NCBI GenBank assembly: GCA_030789695.1 | Contig: CM061141.1 | Span: forward strand, 196,241,689-196,305,688 | Origin: Scilla litardierei | Lineage: Eukaryota; Streptophyta; Magnoliopsida; Asparagales; Asparagaceae | Reading direction: 5' to 3' | DNA: 64,000 nt | Shown: positions 35,349 through 46,753 of the stretch, piece after piece | Layout of the letters: every line of letters begins with the position of its first letter | Position numbering within the stretch: position 1 is the first letter of the stretch | The notes under the pieces: model-generated | What the model saw: the letters and a program-made list of their open reading frames with translations, nothing else | Databases searched by the model: none | Told to the model about the DNA's origin: nothing | Position numbers and translations under genes: made by a program

Positions 35349-36005
35349 GGAAACAAGAGAAGAAGAACTAAGGCAACAAAGTGAAACGACGAAGATCGAG
35401 AGAGAGAAAACCAACCAACCGAGGGAAGACAGACGATCGCGGAGTGGAAGATCAAAGACGACTGTAGAACACGATCGACAACGACGATTAGGAGGAGATC
35501 GACGGTTGAAGAAACGAAATCGATCGTTTTTGTAGAGAAACTCGAGCGGGAAGTTGAACGGTCGAAGCGGAGGAGAGAGAAAATCGACGTGGGGAGTGAT
35601 CGCTTCGATTGAATATAAAATAGGGAAAATCAATCTGAGCCGTTGGAGCAAGGAATCGACGGCTCGGATCAAATCAAATGAACCGACACAGCAGGAGACA
35701 GTCGACTGGAGAACAAAAGTCAGTCGACTGTATGAAGTGATAAAATTAAAGCTCAGAGAGATGGGCAGTCGACTGGCAAGTATAATGCAGTCGCCTGTCC
35801 GATGGACAGTCGACTGACATATACGCAATAGTCGGCTGGCTGAGAATTAATACAGATCACAAGAAAAACAGAGAACACTGTAAAAATTCGACAGAGAGTA
35901 CAGTCGCATGATAACTAAATTGCAGTCGCCTGTTAAACTAACAGTCGACTGTAAAACAGTCATCAGTCGGCTGTGCGAAAGATATCAATTTTCATATGGA
36001 GGAAA
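35349..36005 (-). repeat. Spacer upstream of E's extra ORF with CAGTCGACTG motifs
   Basis: This non-coding stretch continues after F at 46759. It carries about eleven CAGTCGACTG-like motifs (35698-35974), the same palindrome found in E's LTRs. It separates RNase H from the extra ORF and would be the upstream region if that ORF had its own promoter. Confidence 0.7.
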
Positions 36006-36010
36006 TAGAG
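36006..36010 (+). repeat. Left target-site duplication of element F (tagag)
   Basis: Perfectly repeated at 46754-46758. Confidence 0.92.
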
Positions 36011-37802
36011 TGTAACGGCCACTTTCCGGTCGTACGTATTTTTGTGCGTATGTTGATTCGTGTGCATATTTTGTATTTGATTTTATTATTGTATTTCCGT
36101 AGTTCAGACGCGCGACCAAACTCTGTATTCTTGATCCTCTCGGAGGCGAGATCGCTCCGGTATCTTGTTTATAATTTTTGGATGTCGATAGGTCGACCTG
36201 CTTTAACCTCATTATTAAAAATTAAATTTTATAATTAAAAAAAATTCGAATCTTGAACCTGATTGTTCCTAAGGAAATATATGTTTTTTAAACAAATCTG
36301 TTAGTTAATGATAATAAAAATAATAATAATAAACTCTTTTTTTTAAAACTAACCTATTAATCTAAACCTATCCTTTTAAAACCCAAGAGTAACTTTTACC
36401 CATTCTTCAAACCTGCGAATGTGTGTTTCTTAAAGGGATCAACCCAAATCCTATTGCTAAACTAAATCAAAAATCATTTTAAACAGAATTCCAACTGACC
36501 CCACATACACGTCTCTCTCCCAAGTCTCCACTCTCCCCACGTGGAGCATCTCCCCTTACCAGCTCTAGAGGGTCTACAATAACCTAAACCCTAGACTTCT
36601 CCTCACTGCTCTCAGCCTCTTCAAATTTTATAACCCAAAATTTTCCCCTAGGCTCATGTGTGCTCTGCCGACCCTCAGCCCCGTTCGGCGTGCCTACAAC
36701 CTCCCCGAAACCCAAACCACCGCCTTGACCTGACTTCGTCTCCTCCTGAATGATCTCCACTCGCCGTTGCCCTGCGCTCGGAGTCACTGCGCCTCCGTCT
36801 GCATCCATCGCCGTCGGGGCCGCTGTAGTAACGCCTCCGTCCATCGCCGTTTTCTACTGCTAGGTCGACAGAACGAATCGAAACACGTAAGTAAAAATTT
36901 ATATCATATACCGTCAGTTATCTCGTTGATACCTGAATAAAATGACTTGTTTTCAAGGGCTGTAAGAGTATTTGCATGCCAAAGCATCATTAATCATTGT
37001 CAACACATCCTAATGTCTGCTTTGTTGCTTAATTGTTCTGACCATTACTGTTCAGAGATTTAGTGATGAATGCTTTTTGATCTCCACCTGGAAATGCCTT
37101 AGATTGGTGAACATGGCCAACTTACATGACGTCTAAGTGCATTGCACTTACATACTTTATTATTTTTTAAATCCAGTCAAGTTGTAAATCTCATTTATGT
37201 GACAATGACAAGCTACAAATAATATACAAATATTGCTTAAATTGTTGTAGTCTTGTTAGGCTGTATTTACCCAACCCAACTCCTTTACGGTTCGTTGTTT
37301 GGCCTGCATAGTCTATATTTTTAATGTACGTTAGCCAGTCAATGCCGAGGAACAAAGAAAATCTTGAGGATCCTTTGAATCAACTAAATTAGATATAAGA
37401 GGAACATTTATTGTTACCGGACACCTATCTGTGATTTAGAAAATGTTCGTTTAAATGTTGGCTCTTTCAGTTTTGGACTTCATTAAACATACAATTTAGT
37501 TTATGATGTAAGCTAGTACACAACTCCTAATATAAATGTTAAAATGACATTAATATTCTGTAAACTTAACAGAATGCAATGCTTCTAACATGTGGGTAGT
37601 ATCACTACTAGCAGTATATTACATAATGGTTAGTTTAATTATATGGTACAAACACCACCCGATGGTAGAGAACTTAATGGTTATTAAATTATGTTGGGTC
37701 GAACCTAATTCATTATTATGTTTAATCAAAACAGAGAACCAGTCGCTCCATAGCGTAACGCGCGTCAAGGCGAACCCACGACAACCGATATCACCGGAAT
37801 CA

Positions 37803-37938
37803 GGCAAGTGAAACTTGCCAATCTTGCTTTAGGCCATGTTTTAGGCCATTTCTTTGCTTTTAGGGTGAAAGAGACTAGACCGTGAAATGATAGCGGTCTA
37901 GGCGCAAACCCGAATTCTAGCTTGACAACGAAGCTAGA
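37803..37938 (+). promoter_or_regulatory. Four-hairpin LTR module, element F 5' LTR
   Basis: H1: GGCAAGT 37803-37809 with ACTTGCC 37813-37819. H2: GGCC 37832-37835 with 37844-37847. H3: CTAGACCG 37875-37882 with CGGTCTAG 37894-37901 around TGAAATGATAG. H4: TCTAGCTT 37916-37923 with AAGCTAGA 37931-37938 around GACAACG. Compared with C, the H3 loop is identical while the stems differ on both sides. Confidence 0.72.
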
Positions 37939-38524
37939 TTACCTTGTCATGTCATGACATGCATTTGCCTGTCACGTTTAATTTCTTTAACGGTACGCGA
38001 ATTAAATTGAATATCTGCCATGCATTACATTCTTTCATGCCAATGACTTGTATGTTGCATCGTAGCACACACTACCAATTACATGTACAATCCGTGTTTC
38101 CGTGTTTTCGGCTAGGCACCCGTTATGCGGGCATAACCCTACGCCATCCTTGTAAAAAACACTTCCTGATCCAGAAGCAAGCATTCCATGTTTGGGGGTA
38201 AAGCCCTGGCTCGATACACGTGGAGGGGTAGGGATAAACGGTCACTTGAGCGTAAGAGTTGGCCCGTACATCCACTCTAGCCAAAGGGCGGAATCTCTGT
38301 GCACGACGTGCTTACTTTACTTGTACTAGTCCTTGTGTATGTCCCTTGCAAACTTGACATCCATGCCATGCTTGTACCTTTTTTTAACTATACTTGTTGC
38401 ACTCTTACTTTTAACTGCCATGTCATGCATACTTTAGGATTGCTAGTTGCTTTTCACTTTCTTTAGTTTCCTTGCACAAGTCTTGTAGACTTGCTGACAT
38501 GTGCCCCTTCTCTTTGGGTGTCGC

Positions 38525-38632
38525 ATGTTAGTTGCTGAGCCAGAGACTGCTGTTGAGGGCGACGAGTTCGTGGAGTTCGTGCCCGATCCTCTTGTTGACG
38601 CTGAGTACGAGGACACCGGCGACCAGTCTTAG
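38525..38632 (+). CDS. Small acidic ORF in element F 5' LTR (35 aa)
   Basis: ATG 38525 to TAG 38630-38632. The peptide begins MLVAEPE and ends TGDQS and is rich in Asp and Glu. A has a 34-codon counterpart ending DEDQS, B a 36-codon one ending EDQP, and C a decayed one, all at the same place upstream of the U5 block. Diverged sequence with retained length, acidity and final DQS/DQP suggests coding constraint or an upstream ORF in the element RNA leader. No known domain is recognised. The alternative is chance persistence in a leader. Confidence 0.45.
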   Translation: MLVAEPETAVEGDEFVEFVPDPLVDAEYEDTGDQS

Positions 38633-38958
38633 TTCCTTCGCAGTACTTGTTAGTTGTTGTTGTTTGTCAGTGAGTAGCACCTTTTTGCTAGTCGTTTCTT
38701 GTTGGCCATGCTAGGCCCTTCTTTTTGGACTCTGTTGTAGCCTGGTGGCTTTTCTGATTGTTGGATATTTTGTTGGACCATGAGATTGATAAAATTTTAT
38801 TAGTCTCTCTATTTTTGTTATCTTTGTTCCGTGTCACGTTACAGGGACCTGCTAATTATTATTGATTGACGCTTATCGGACTTGCGGCTTTGTAGCTTCA
38901 AGTCTGAGCGAACCTTCTCACGCTTCGCCTCCACGTTTTTGGGAAGCGGGGCGTGACA

Positions 38959-39108
38959 GGTTTCTTTGGTGGCCCATGCAGGTCCTCTTCTCTGTAACTG
39001 TGACTTAATCGGACCAACGATAAGAAATTATAGAATGTCCGATAAACAATTTCGACACCGAGTCATAAGGCTAAGAGTCTGATTTTGTTTCGTTTTCTGT
39101 GTCATTAG
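38959..39108 (+). promoter_or_regulatory. Element F leader with primer-site candidate
   Basis: After an 8-nt spacer the 16-mer TGGTGGCCCATGCAGG (38967-38982) begins with TGG, as primer sites do. The same 16-mer at the same spacing occurs in A (57321), B (complement, left of 58941) and C (1176). It does not match the usual Met-type TGGTATCAGAGC and no tRNA is assigned. Confidence 0.5.
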
Positions 39109-40240
39109 ATGGCTGGAAGACGGAATACCCGTGCTGGGGGTGGTGTGCCCCCTCGAGTTGAGGAGCCGGATCGGGAGCCCACAAATGGAGAGATCATGCA
39201 GATGATGCATCAGATGATGCAGGTGTAGCAGGGGATGCTGCAGAATGCCCGGAATGTTCCGCCTGCTCGAGCAGCACAGCCTGTCCAGAATGTCCCTCGC
39301 TTCGAGCCAGGGGCGAAGCAGTTTCGGGAGCTGGGCCCCGCTTACTTTGATGGGACCGAAGGACCTCTAGCTGCGGATGAGTGGACCAGGAACTTGGAGG
39401 ACAACCTGAAGATGTCGAAGGTCGACCCGACTGGATGTGTTGACTTGGCGAAGAGACAGCTTAAGGATAATGCTCGGAACTGGTGGGATGCTGAGGAGGA
39501 GTTGCTGGAGGAGCTGATATCATGGGCTACTTTCAAGTCCAGATTTGATGAGGAGTATTTTCCGAAGGTTGCCAGGAGGGAGATGGCACAGCGCTTCATC
39601 GACCTGAAGCAGGGGAGCTTGATGGTGGACCAGTACCACCAGGAGTTCACCCGGTTGAGCCGTTTCGCACCGAAGATGGTGCAGGATGCTGATGAGAGAG
39701 CCCAGAGGTTTCTGCAGGGGCTTTCCTTGGATCTTCAGAGCTTTGTGACTTCTTCTGATGCGGAGTCCTATCAGAAGGTTCTGATTGCAGTGAAGAGGCA
39801 GGAGCGGATTGTGAACCAGAGGAGGGAAGGTGCTTCTGGGGCTGGGAAGAGGCATGTGGAGTAGGCCAGGACAGTGATGAGACCAAGGTTCAGGCCCAAT
39901 CAGCCGGTACAGTTCAAGAGACCCGGAGGACCTCCTATTCTGAAGACTTGCCATTTTTGTGGCAAGACTGGGCATGTCAAAGATCAATGCCGGAAGATGT
40001 TGGGTCAGTGCTTGGTTTGTGGTGATCATGCGCATACCATGAAGGACTGCCTAAAGTCCAAGCAGCCGTGGAAGGGACTTGTTGCAGCACAGCCATTGCA
40101 GCAGAGAGCGCCTGTACCTGCTGGACGTGGAGCGCCTCTCGTTCCGCAGAGGCAGGCTTTTCAGCAGGCTGTTCAGCCGAGGCGGCAGGCTTTTCTGATG
40201 ACTGCAGTTGAGGCTGAGACCGAGGATGAGGTTATTGCAG

Positions 40241-40350
40241 GTAACTCTCAACCTAGTTGTACTTTTCTTAGTCGGTCTTGTTTATTGGAATTGGTTTGGT
40301 TGTTTGTTATGCATGCTAGAATAGAATTTGATCGTTAGACTGTCTGTTAG
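40241..40350 (+). other. Putative 110-bp intron at the gag-protease boundary of element F
   Basis: Donor GCAG|GTAACT, acceptor CTGTTAG|GTGTG. The block is AT- and T-rich, is not a multiple of three and contains an in-frame TAG at 40336-40338. Removing it joins the codons leading into the protease ([17 protein letters not shown]) in frame. Confidence 0.55.
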
Positions 40351-42770
40351 GTGTGATTTTGGTTTGCATATTCTCTGCACGAGTCCTCTTCGACTCTGGT
40401 GCATCGATGTGCATTATTTCCCGGAGCTTCGTAGAGAAGCATTCCCTGTCGACTTCCCCTCTTCCCAAGAGTTGGAATATCGTTACGGGGAATGGCGTGG
40501 CCACGGTGCATCGTGTTTGCAACTCTTGCCCTTTGGTGGTCTGTGGACATGCGCTTTACGCTGATTTTATTGTCCACGACATCATCAACTATGATGCCGT
40601 CCTCGGGATGGACTGGCTTGGGAGTTGCTATGCCACGGTCGATTTTCGGAGGAAGAAGGTGGTGTTCGAGATCCCTGGACATCCGGTGTTCGAGTTTAGC
40701 CGAGGTAGCAGTTTGCTTGGCCTTGTCAGATTTCGAGCCAGACCAGTGGAGATTGTGGCTATGCAGATGGAGCAGGATAGACCAGCTGTGGTACGAGAAT
40801 TCGACGATGTCTTACCCGAGGAGATGTCTGGACTGCCGCCTGACCGAGCTCTTGAGTTATCTATTGATCTTATTCCGGGAGCGCAGCCCATTTCGAAGGC
40901 ACCATATCATATGGCTCCAGCAGAGTTGGAGGAGTTACGTAAACAGCTGGATGAGCTTTTACAGAAAGGTTACATTAATCCTAGTGTGTCTCTGTGGGGA
41001 GCACCGGTCTTGCTGGTGAAGAAGAAGGATGGTTCGTGTCGCATGTGTGTGGACTACAGAGAGCTGAATGCTGTGACTATCAAGAATAAATACCCATTGC
41101 TACGAATCGATGACATTTTTGATCAGCTCGGAAGATCGAGGGTATTCTCCAATTTAGATCTGAGGAGTGGATATCACCAGCTGAAGGTGAGGAAGGAAGA
41201 TGTCCCGAAGACAGCATTCAGGACGAAGTATGGTCACTACGAGTTCGTGGTTATGCCTTTCGGTGTAACCAACGCACCCGCAGTTTTTATGAACCTGATG
41301 AATCTGATCTTCTATGACTACTTAGATAAGTTTGTCGTTATCTTCATTGACGACATTCTGATCTATTCTTAGTCAGAGGAGGAGCATGCGTCGCACTTGA
41401 GGACGGTGTTGGAGATTATGAGGAAGCATAGGTTGTATGCTAAGTATTCGAAGTGCGCATTTTGGCTGGATAAAGTGGCTTTCCTTGGGCATGTGGTGAC
41501 TGGTGATGGGATTTCAGTGGATCCCGAGAAGAGTAAGGCTATCAGAGAGTGGCCGGTTTCGCAGTCAGCGTCCGACATCCGGAGCTTCCTTGGACTTGCA
41601 GATTATTACCGGCGATTCATCAGGGATTTCTCCCGTATTGCCGAGCTGATGACCAGATTGAAGCCGAAGGATGTAACTTTTGATTGGTCTGATGGTTGTG
41701 AGGAAGCGTTTGGTGTTTTGAAGGAGCGGTTGACGTCTGCCCCTGTTCTTGCTGTGCCTGATCGGAGTGGAGGATTCGAGATCTTTTGCGATGCCTCTGG
41801 CAAAGGTCTCGGTTGTGTGTTGCATCAGCATGGGCACGTGGTTGCGTATGCTTCTCGTCAGCTTAAGGCTCATGAGAAGAATTACCCGACGCATGACTTG
41901 GAGTTGGCAGCATTCGTGTTTACGCTCAAGATTTGGAGGCACTTCCTGCTGAGTGAGAAGGTGAAGATCTTCACCGATCACAAAAGCTTGAAGTATATTT
42001 TCACTCAGAAGGAGCTCAACATGCGACAGCGTCGGTGGTTGGAGCTCATGGCGGATTACGAAATCGATCTGCAGTATCATCCTGGCAAAGTGAATGTGGT
42101 TCCTGATGCGTTGAGCAGATTACCAGCGGTGATGATGTTGACTTCGCAGTAGAGGTTGCAGCAGGATTTCTGTGAGTCTGGTATTGAGATTGTACTTCCT
42201 GGAGAGGCTTCGTCGTTGATGTGTATGCAGATACAGTCGACGATCGTGGATCGGATCAAGGCAGGTCAGGCTGGAGATTCGAAGCTGAAGAGGATCCGTG
42301 AGAAGGTAGAAGCCGGTCTGCGGACTGACTTCTTGATTCATGAGGATGGCTCGCTGAGGTTTGGAGCCAGGTTGTGTGTGCCTGCCGGAGATATTAGAGA
42401 AGAGTTGCTTGTTGAGGCACATAGCTCGCCGTATTCTGTGCATCCTGGTGGCACCAAGATGTATCAGGATCTTCGTCTGACCTATTGGTGGAATAGTATG
42501 AAGCGGAGTGTGGCTCAGAGCGTAGCCAAGTGTTTGGTCTGCCAGCAGGTAAAGGCAGAGCATCAGCGTACGGCAGGGTTGCTACAACCGCTTTCGATTC
42601 CGGAGTGGAAGTGGCAACACATCACTATGGACTTCGTGACTGGACTACCTCGGAGTCCGAAGCAGAATGACGCGATTTGGGTGATCGTAGACCGATTGAC
42701 CAAATCTACGCACTTTATTCCTTTCTGAGTAGGACAGCCTACTGAGGCGCTAGCGAGGAGATATATGGAG

Positions 42771-42837
42771 GTAAATCTTTTACTCTTTTAATTTCCTTTT
42801 TCCTAGTGTAGATAGTGATGTAACGTGAATCGTACAG
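42771..42837 (+). other. Putative 67-bp intron in the integrase core of element F
   Basis: Donor ATGGAG|GTAAAT, acceptor CGTACAG|GAG, T-rich interior. The length is near the lower limit of plant introns and is not a multiple of three. Removing it joins ARRYME to EIVRLHGVP, the expected integrase continuity between the first and second catalytic Asp. Confidence 0.6.
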
Positions 42838-43748
42838 GAGATCGTACGACTTCACGGAGTCCCTGTGAGTATCGTGTCGGACAGAGACACGAGATTCACA
42901 TCTCAGTTCTGGCAGAGTCTGCAGAAGAGTTTGGGTACGAGTCTGAGTTTCAGCACGGCGTACCATCCGCAGACGCATGGCCAGTCCGAGAGGACTATCC
43001 AGATCTTCAAGGACATGCTGAGGGCGTGTATGTTGGACTTCAAGGGTTCTTGGGAGGATCATCTCCACCTTGTTGAGTTTGCCTATAATAACAGCTACCA
43101 TGCGAGTATTGGCATGGCACCATTCGCCGCGCTATACGGGAGGAAATGTCGATCGCCACTGAGCTGGGATGACGTTGGAGATCGGGAGCTGTTGGGGCCT
43201 GAGATGATCGTGGATGCTGTGGATGTTGTGAGGAACATCCGGGAGAAGCTGAGGATTGCGCAGGACCGTTTCAAGCATTGGGCAGATGCTAAACGGAGGC
43301 CTTTGGATTTTCAGCCTGGAGATCACGTCTTCCTGAAGATTTCTCCGAACCGCAAAGTTATCCGATTTGGGAAGAGAGACAAGCTGAGTCCGAGGTACAT
43401 TGGGCCGTTTGACGTCCTGGAGAGAGTTGGAGCTGTGCCTTATCGCTTGGCATTTCCACCGTCACTGGAGGGAGTTCACGACGTATTTCACGTATCTCAG
43501 TTACGTCGATACGTCAGTGATCCGTCCCATGCTGTGGATATCTCGGAGATCACGGTTCGTCCGGATCTTACCTATGACCAGCAGCCAGTTGAGATTTTGG
43601 ATCGACAGCAGAAGCAGCTGAGGAATAAGACCGTCGACTTGGTTCGAGTGCAGTGGCATCATGGTTCCCCTGGGGAGTCTACCTGGGAGCGTGAGGAAGA
43701 CATGAGAGAGCGCTTCCCGCATTTGTTTCCTGAGCATTGGTAGATGTA

Positions 43749-43786
43749 GATTCTGAGGACAGAATCTTTTCTTAAGGTGGGTAGGA
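43749..43786 (+). promoter_or_regulatory. Element F polypurine tract with adjacent hairpin
   Basis: GATTCT (43749-43754) pairs with AGAATC (43761-43766) around GAGGAC, followed by AAGGTGGGTAGGA up to the LTR. The hairpin starts five bases after the gag-pol stop. Confidence 0.7.
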
Positions 43787-46753
43787 TGTAACGGCCACTT
43801 TCCGGTCGTACGTATTTTTGTGCGTATGTTGATTCGTGTGCATATTTTGTATTTGATTTTATTATTGTATTTCCGTAGTTCAGACGCGCGACCAAACTCT
43901 GTATTCTTGATCCTCTCGGAGGCGTGATCGCTCCGGTATCTTGTTTATAATTTTTGGATGTCGATAGGTCGACCTACTTTAACCTCATTATTAAAAATTA
44001 AATTTTATAATTAAAAAAAATTCGAATCTTGAACCTGATTGTTCCTAAGGAAATATATGTTTTTTTAAACAAATCTGTTAGTTAATGATAATAAAAATAA
44101 TAATAATAAACTCTTTTTTTTAAAACTAACCTATTAATCTAAACATATCCTTTTAAAACCCAAGAGTAACTTTTACCCATTCTTCAAACCTGCGAATGTG
44201 TGTTTCTTAAAGGGATCAACCCAAATCCTATTGCTAAACTAAATCAAAAATCGTTTTAAACAGAATTCCAACTGACCCCACATACACGTCTCTCTCCCAC
44301 GTCTCCACTCTCCCCACATGGATCATCTCCCCTTACCAGCTTTAGAGGGTCTACAATAACCTAAACCCTAGACTTCTCCTCACTGCTCTCAGCCTCTTCA
44401 AATTTTATAACCCAAAATTTCCCCTAGGCTCACGTGTGCTCTGTCGACCCTCAGCCCCGTTTGGCACGCCTACAACCTCCCCGAAACCCAAACCACCGCC
44501 TTGACCTGACTTCGTCTCCTTCCGAATGATCTCCACTCGCCGTTGCCCTGCGCTCGGAGTTACTGCGCCTCCGTCTGCATCCATCGCCGTCGGGGCCGCT
44601 GTAGTAACGCCTCCGTCCATCGCCGTTTTCTCCTACTAGGTCGACAGAACGAATCGAAACACGTAAGTAAAAATTTATATCATATACCGTCAGTTATCTC
44701 GTTGATACCTGAATAAAATGACTTGTTTTCAAGGGCTGTAAGAGTATTTGCATGCCAAAGCATCATTAATCATTGTCAACACATCCTAATGTCTGCTTTG
44801 TTGCTTAATTGTTCTGACCATTACTGTTCAGAGATTTAGTGATGAATGCTTTTTGATCTCCACCTGGAAATGCCTTAGATTGGTGAACATGGCCAACTTA
44901 CATGACGTCTAAGTGCATTGCACTTACATACTTTATTATTTTTTAAATCCAGTCAAGTTGTAAATCTCATTTATGTGACAATGACAAGCTACAAATAATA
45001 TACAAATATTGCTTAAATTGTTGTAGTCTTGTTAGGCTGTATTTACCCAACCCAACTCCTTTACGGTTCGTTGTTTGGCCTGCATAGTCTATATTTTTAA
45101 TGTACGTTAGCCAGTCAATGCCGAGGAACAAAGAAAATCTTGAGGATCCTTTGAATCAACTAAATTAGATATAAGAGGAACATTTATTGTTACCGGACAC
45201 CTATCTGTGATTTAGAAAATGTTCGTTTAAATGTTGGCTCTATCAGTTTTGGACTTCATTAAACATACAATTTAGTTTATGATGTAAGCTAGTACACAAC
45301 TCCTAATATAAATGTTAAAATGACATTAATATTCTGTAAACTTAACAGAATGTAATGCTTCTAACATGTGGGTAGTATCACTACTAGCAGTATATTACAT
45401 AATGGTTAGTTTAATTATATGGTACAAACACCACCCGATGGTAGAGAACTTAATGGTTAAAAAGATTACTATTAAATTATGTTGGGTCGAACCTAATTCA
45501 TTATTATGTTTAATCAAAACAGAGAACCAGTCGCTCCATAGCGTAACGCGCGTCAAGACGAACCCACGACAACCGATATCACCGGAATCAGGCAAGTGAA
45601 ACTTTCCAATCTTGCTTTAGGCCATGTTTTAGGCCATTTCTTTTCTTTTAGGGTGAAAGAGACTAGACCGTGAAATGATAGCGGTCTAGGCGCAAACCCG
45701 AATTCTAGCTTGACAACGAAGCTAGATTACATTGTCATGTCATGTCATGCATTTGCCTGTCACGTTTAATTTCTTTAACGGTATGCGAATTAAATTGAAT
45801 ATCTGCCATGCATTACATTCTTTCATGCCAATGACTTGTATGTTGCATCGTAGCACACGCTACCAATTACATGTATAATCTGTGTTTCCGTGTTTCCGGC
45901 TAGGCACCCGTTATGCGGGCATAACCCTACGCCATCCTTGTTAAAAACACTTCCTGGCTTGTGATCCAGAAGCGAGCATTCCATGTTCGGGGGTAAAGCC
46001 CTGGCTCGATACACGTGAAGGGGTAGGGATAAATGGTCACTTGAGCGTAAGAGTTGGCCTGTACATCCACTCTAGCCAAAGGGCGGAATCTCTGTGCACG
46101 ACGTGCTTACTTTACTTGTACTAGTCCTTGTGTATGTCCCTTGCAAACTTGACATCCATGCCATGCTTGTACCTTTTTTTAACTATACTTGTTGCACTCT
46201 TACTTTTAACTGCAATGTCATGCATACTTTAGGATTGCTAGTTGCTTTTCACTTTCTTTAGTTTCCTTGCACAAGTCTTGTAGACTTGCTGACATGTGCC
46301 CCTTCTCTTTGGGTGTCGCATGTTAGTTGCTGAGCCAGAGACTGCTGTTGAGGGCGACGAGTTCGTGGAGTTCGTGCCCGATCCTGTTGTTGACGCTGAG
46401 TACAAGGACACCGGCGACCAGTCTTAGTTCCTTCGCAGTACTTGTTAGTTGTTGTTGTTTGTCGGTGAGTAGCACCTTTTTGCTAGTCGTTTCTTGTTGG
46501 CCATGCTAGGCCCTTCTTTTTGGACGCTGCTGTAGCCTGGTGGCTTTTCTGATTGTTGGATATTTTGTTGGACCTTGAGATTGATTAAATTTTATTAGTC
46601 TCTCTATTTTTGTTATCTTTGTTCCGTGTCACGTTACAGGGACCTGCTAATTATTATTGATTGACGCTTATCGGACTTGCGGCTTTGTAGCTTCATGTCT
46701 GAGCGGACCTTCTTACGCTTCACCTCCACGTTTTTGAGAAGCGGGGCGTGACA
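43787..46753 (+). repeat. Element F 3' LTR (2967 bp)
   Basis: Matches the 5' LTR with few substitutions and small indels (for example an extra 9 bp near 45460 and about 10 bp near 45957). H3 is at 45663-45689 and H4 at 45704-45726; H1 has one mismatch. The G-box is mutated to CACATG. Confidence 0.94.
46320..46427 (+). CDS. Small acidic ORF in element F 3' LTR (35 aa)
   Basis: ATG 46320 to TAG 46425-46427, the same length as the 5' LTR copy. The changes seen include one Leu-to-Val and one Glu-to-Lys. Both LTR copies remain open although the main gag-pol has five stops. Confidence 0.45.
   Translation: MLVAEPETAVEGDEFVEFVPDPVVDAEYKDTGDQS

Larger units (their letters stand above)
36011..38958 (+). 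repeat. Element F 5' LTR (2948 bp)
   Basis: Starts TGTAACGGCCAC and ends GCGTGACA. Contents in order: AT-rich 5' part, G-box CACGTG (36538-36543), leader with a strong donor CAC|GTAAGT (GT at 36887), hairpin module (37803-37938), small acidic ORF (38525-38632) and U5 block. Confidence 0.94.
39109..43743 (+). pseudogene. gag-pol: Element F gag-pol polyprotein (two putative introns, five stops)
   Basis: From ATG 39109, in order: retrotransposon gag domain (about 39340-39800); two zinc knuckles (CHFCGKTGHVKDQC, CLVCGDHAHTMKDC); aspartic protease (VLFDSGAS near 40389); RT with FIDDILIYS (41343-41369); RNase H (DASGKGLG, TDHKSLKYI); integrase zinc domain (HSSPYSVHPGG ... CLVCQQ); integrase core ([28 protein letters not shown]); the GPF motif; and a chromodomain-like tail ([21 protein letters not shown]). 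Stops: TAG at 39226, 39862, 41370 and 42150, TGA at 42726. Reading frame is conserved throughout once 40241-40350 and 42771-42837 are removed. The enzymes would assemble particles, reverse-transcribe and integrate the element; the tail usually binds chromatin marks. Confidence 0.93.
36011..46753 (+). mobile_element. Element F: full-length Tekay/Del-type Ty3/gypsy retrotransposon
   Basis: Two LTRs (2948 and 2967 bp), a perfect 5-bp TSD and a complete gag-protease-RT-RNase H-integrase order ending in a chromodomain-like tail. The LTRs differ by roughly 1% by eye, so this is the youngest layer. RT before integrase and the C-terminal chromodomain-like segment place it among chromoviruses; the long LTRs suit Tekay. 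Five in-frame stops make this copy inactive in a standard decoding, although there is no net frameshift if two putative introns are removed. Confidence 0.95.

Noticed and set aside
37948..37961. 14-bp palindrome CATGTCATGACATG in F's 5' LTR
   Set aside because: The 3' LTR has CATGTCATGTCATG instead, so the palindrome is a single-base accident in one copy of a short CATGT repeat.
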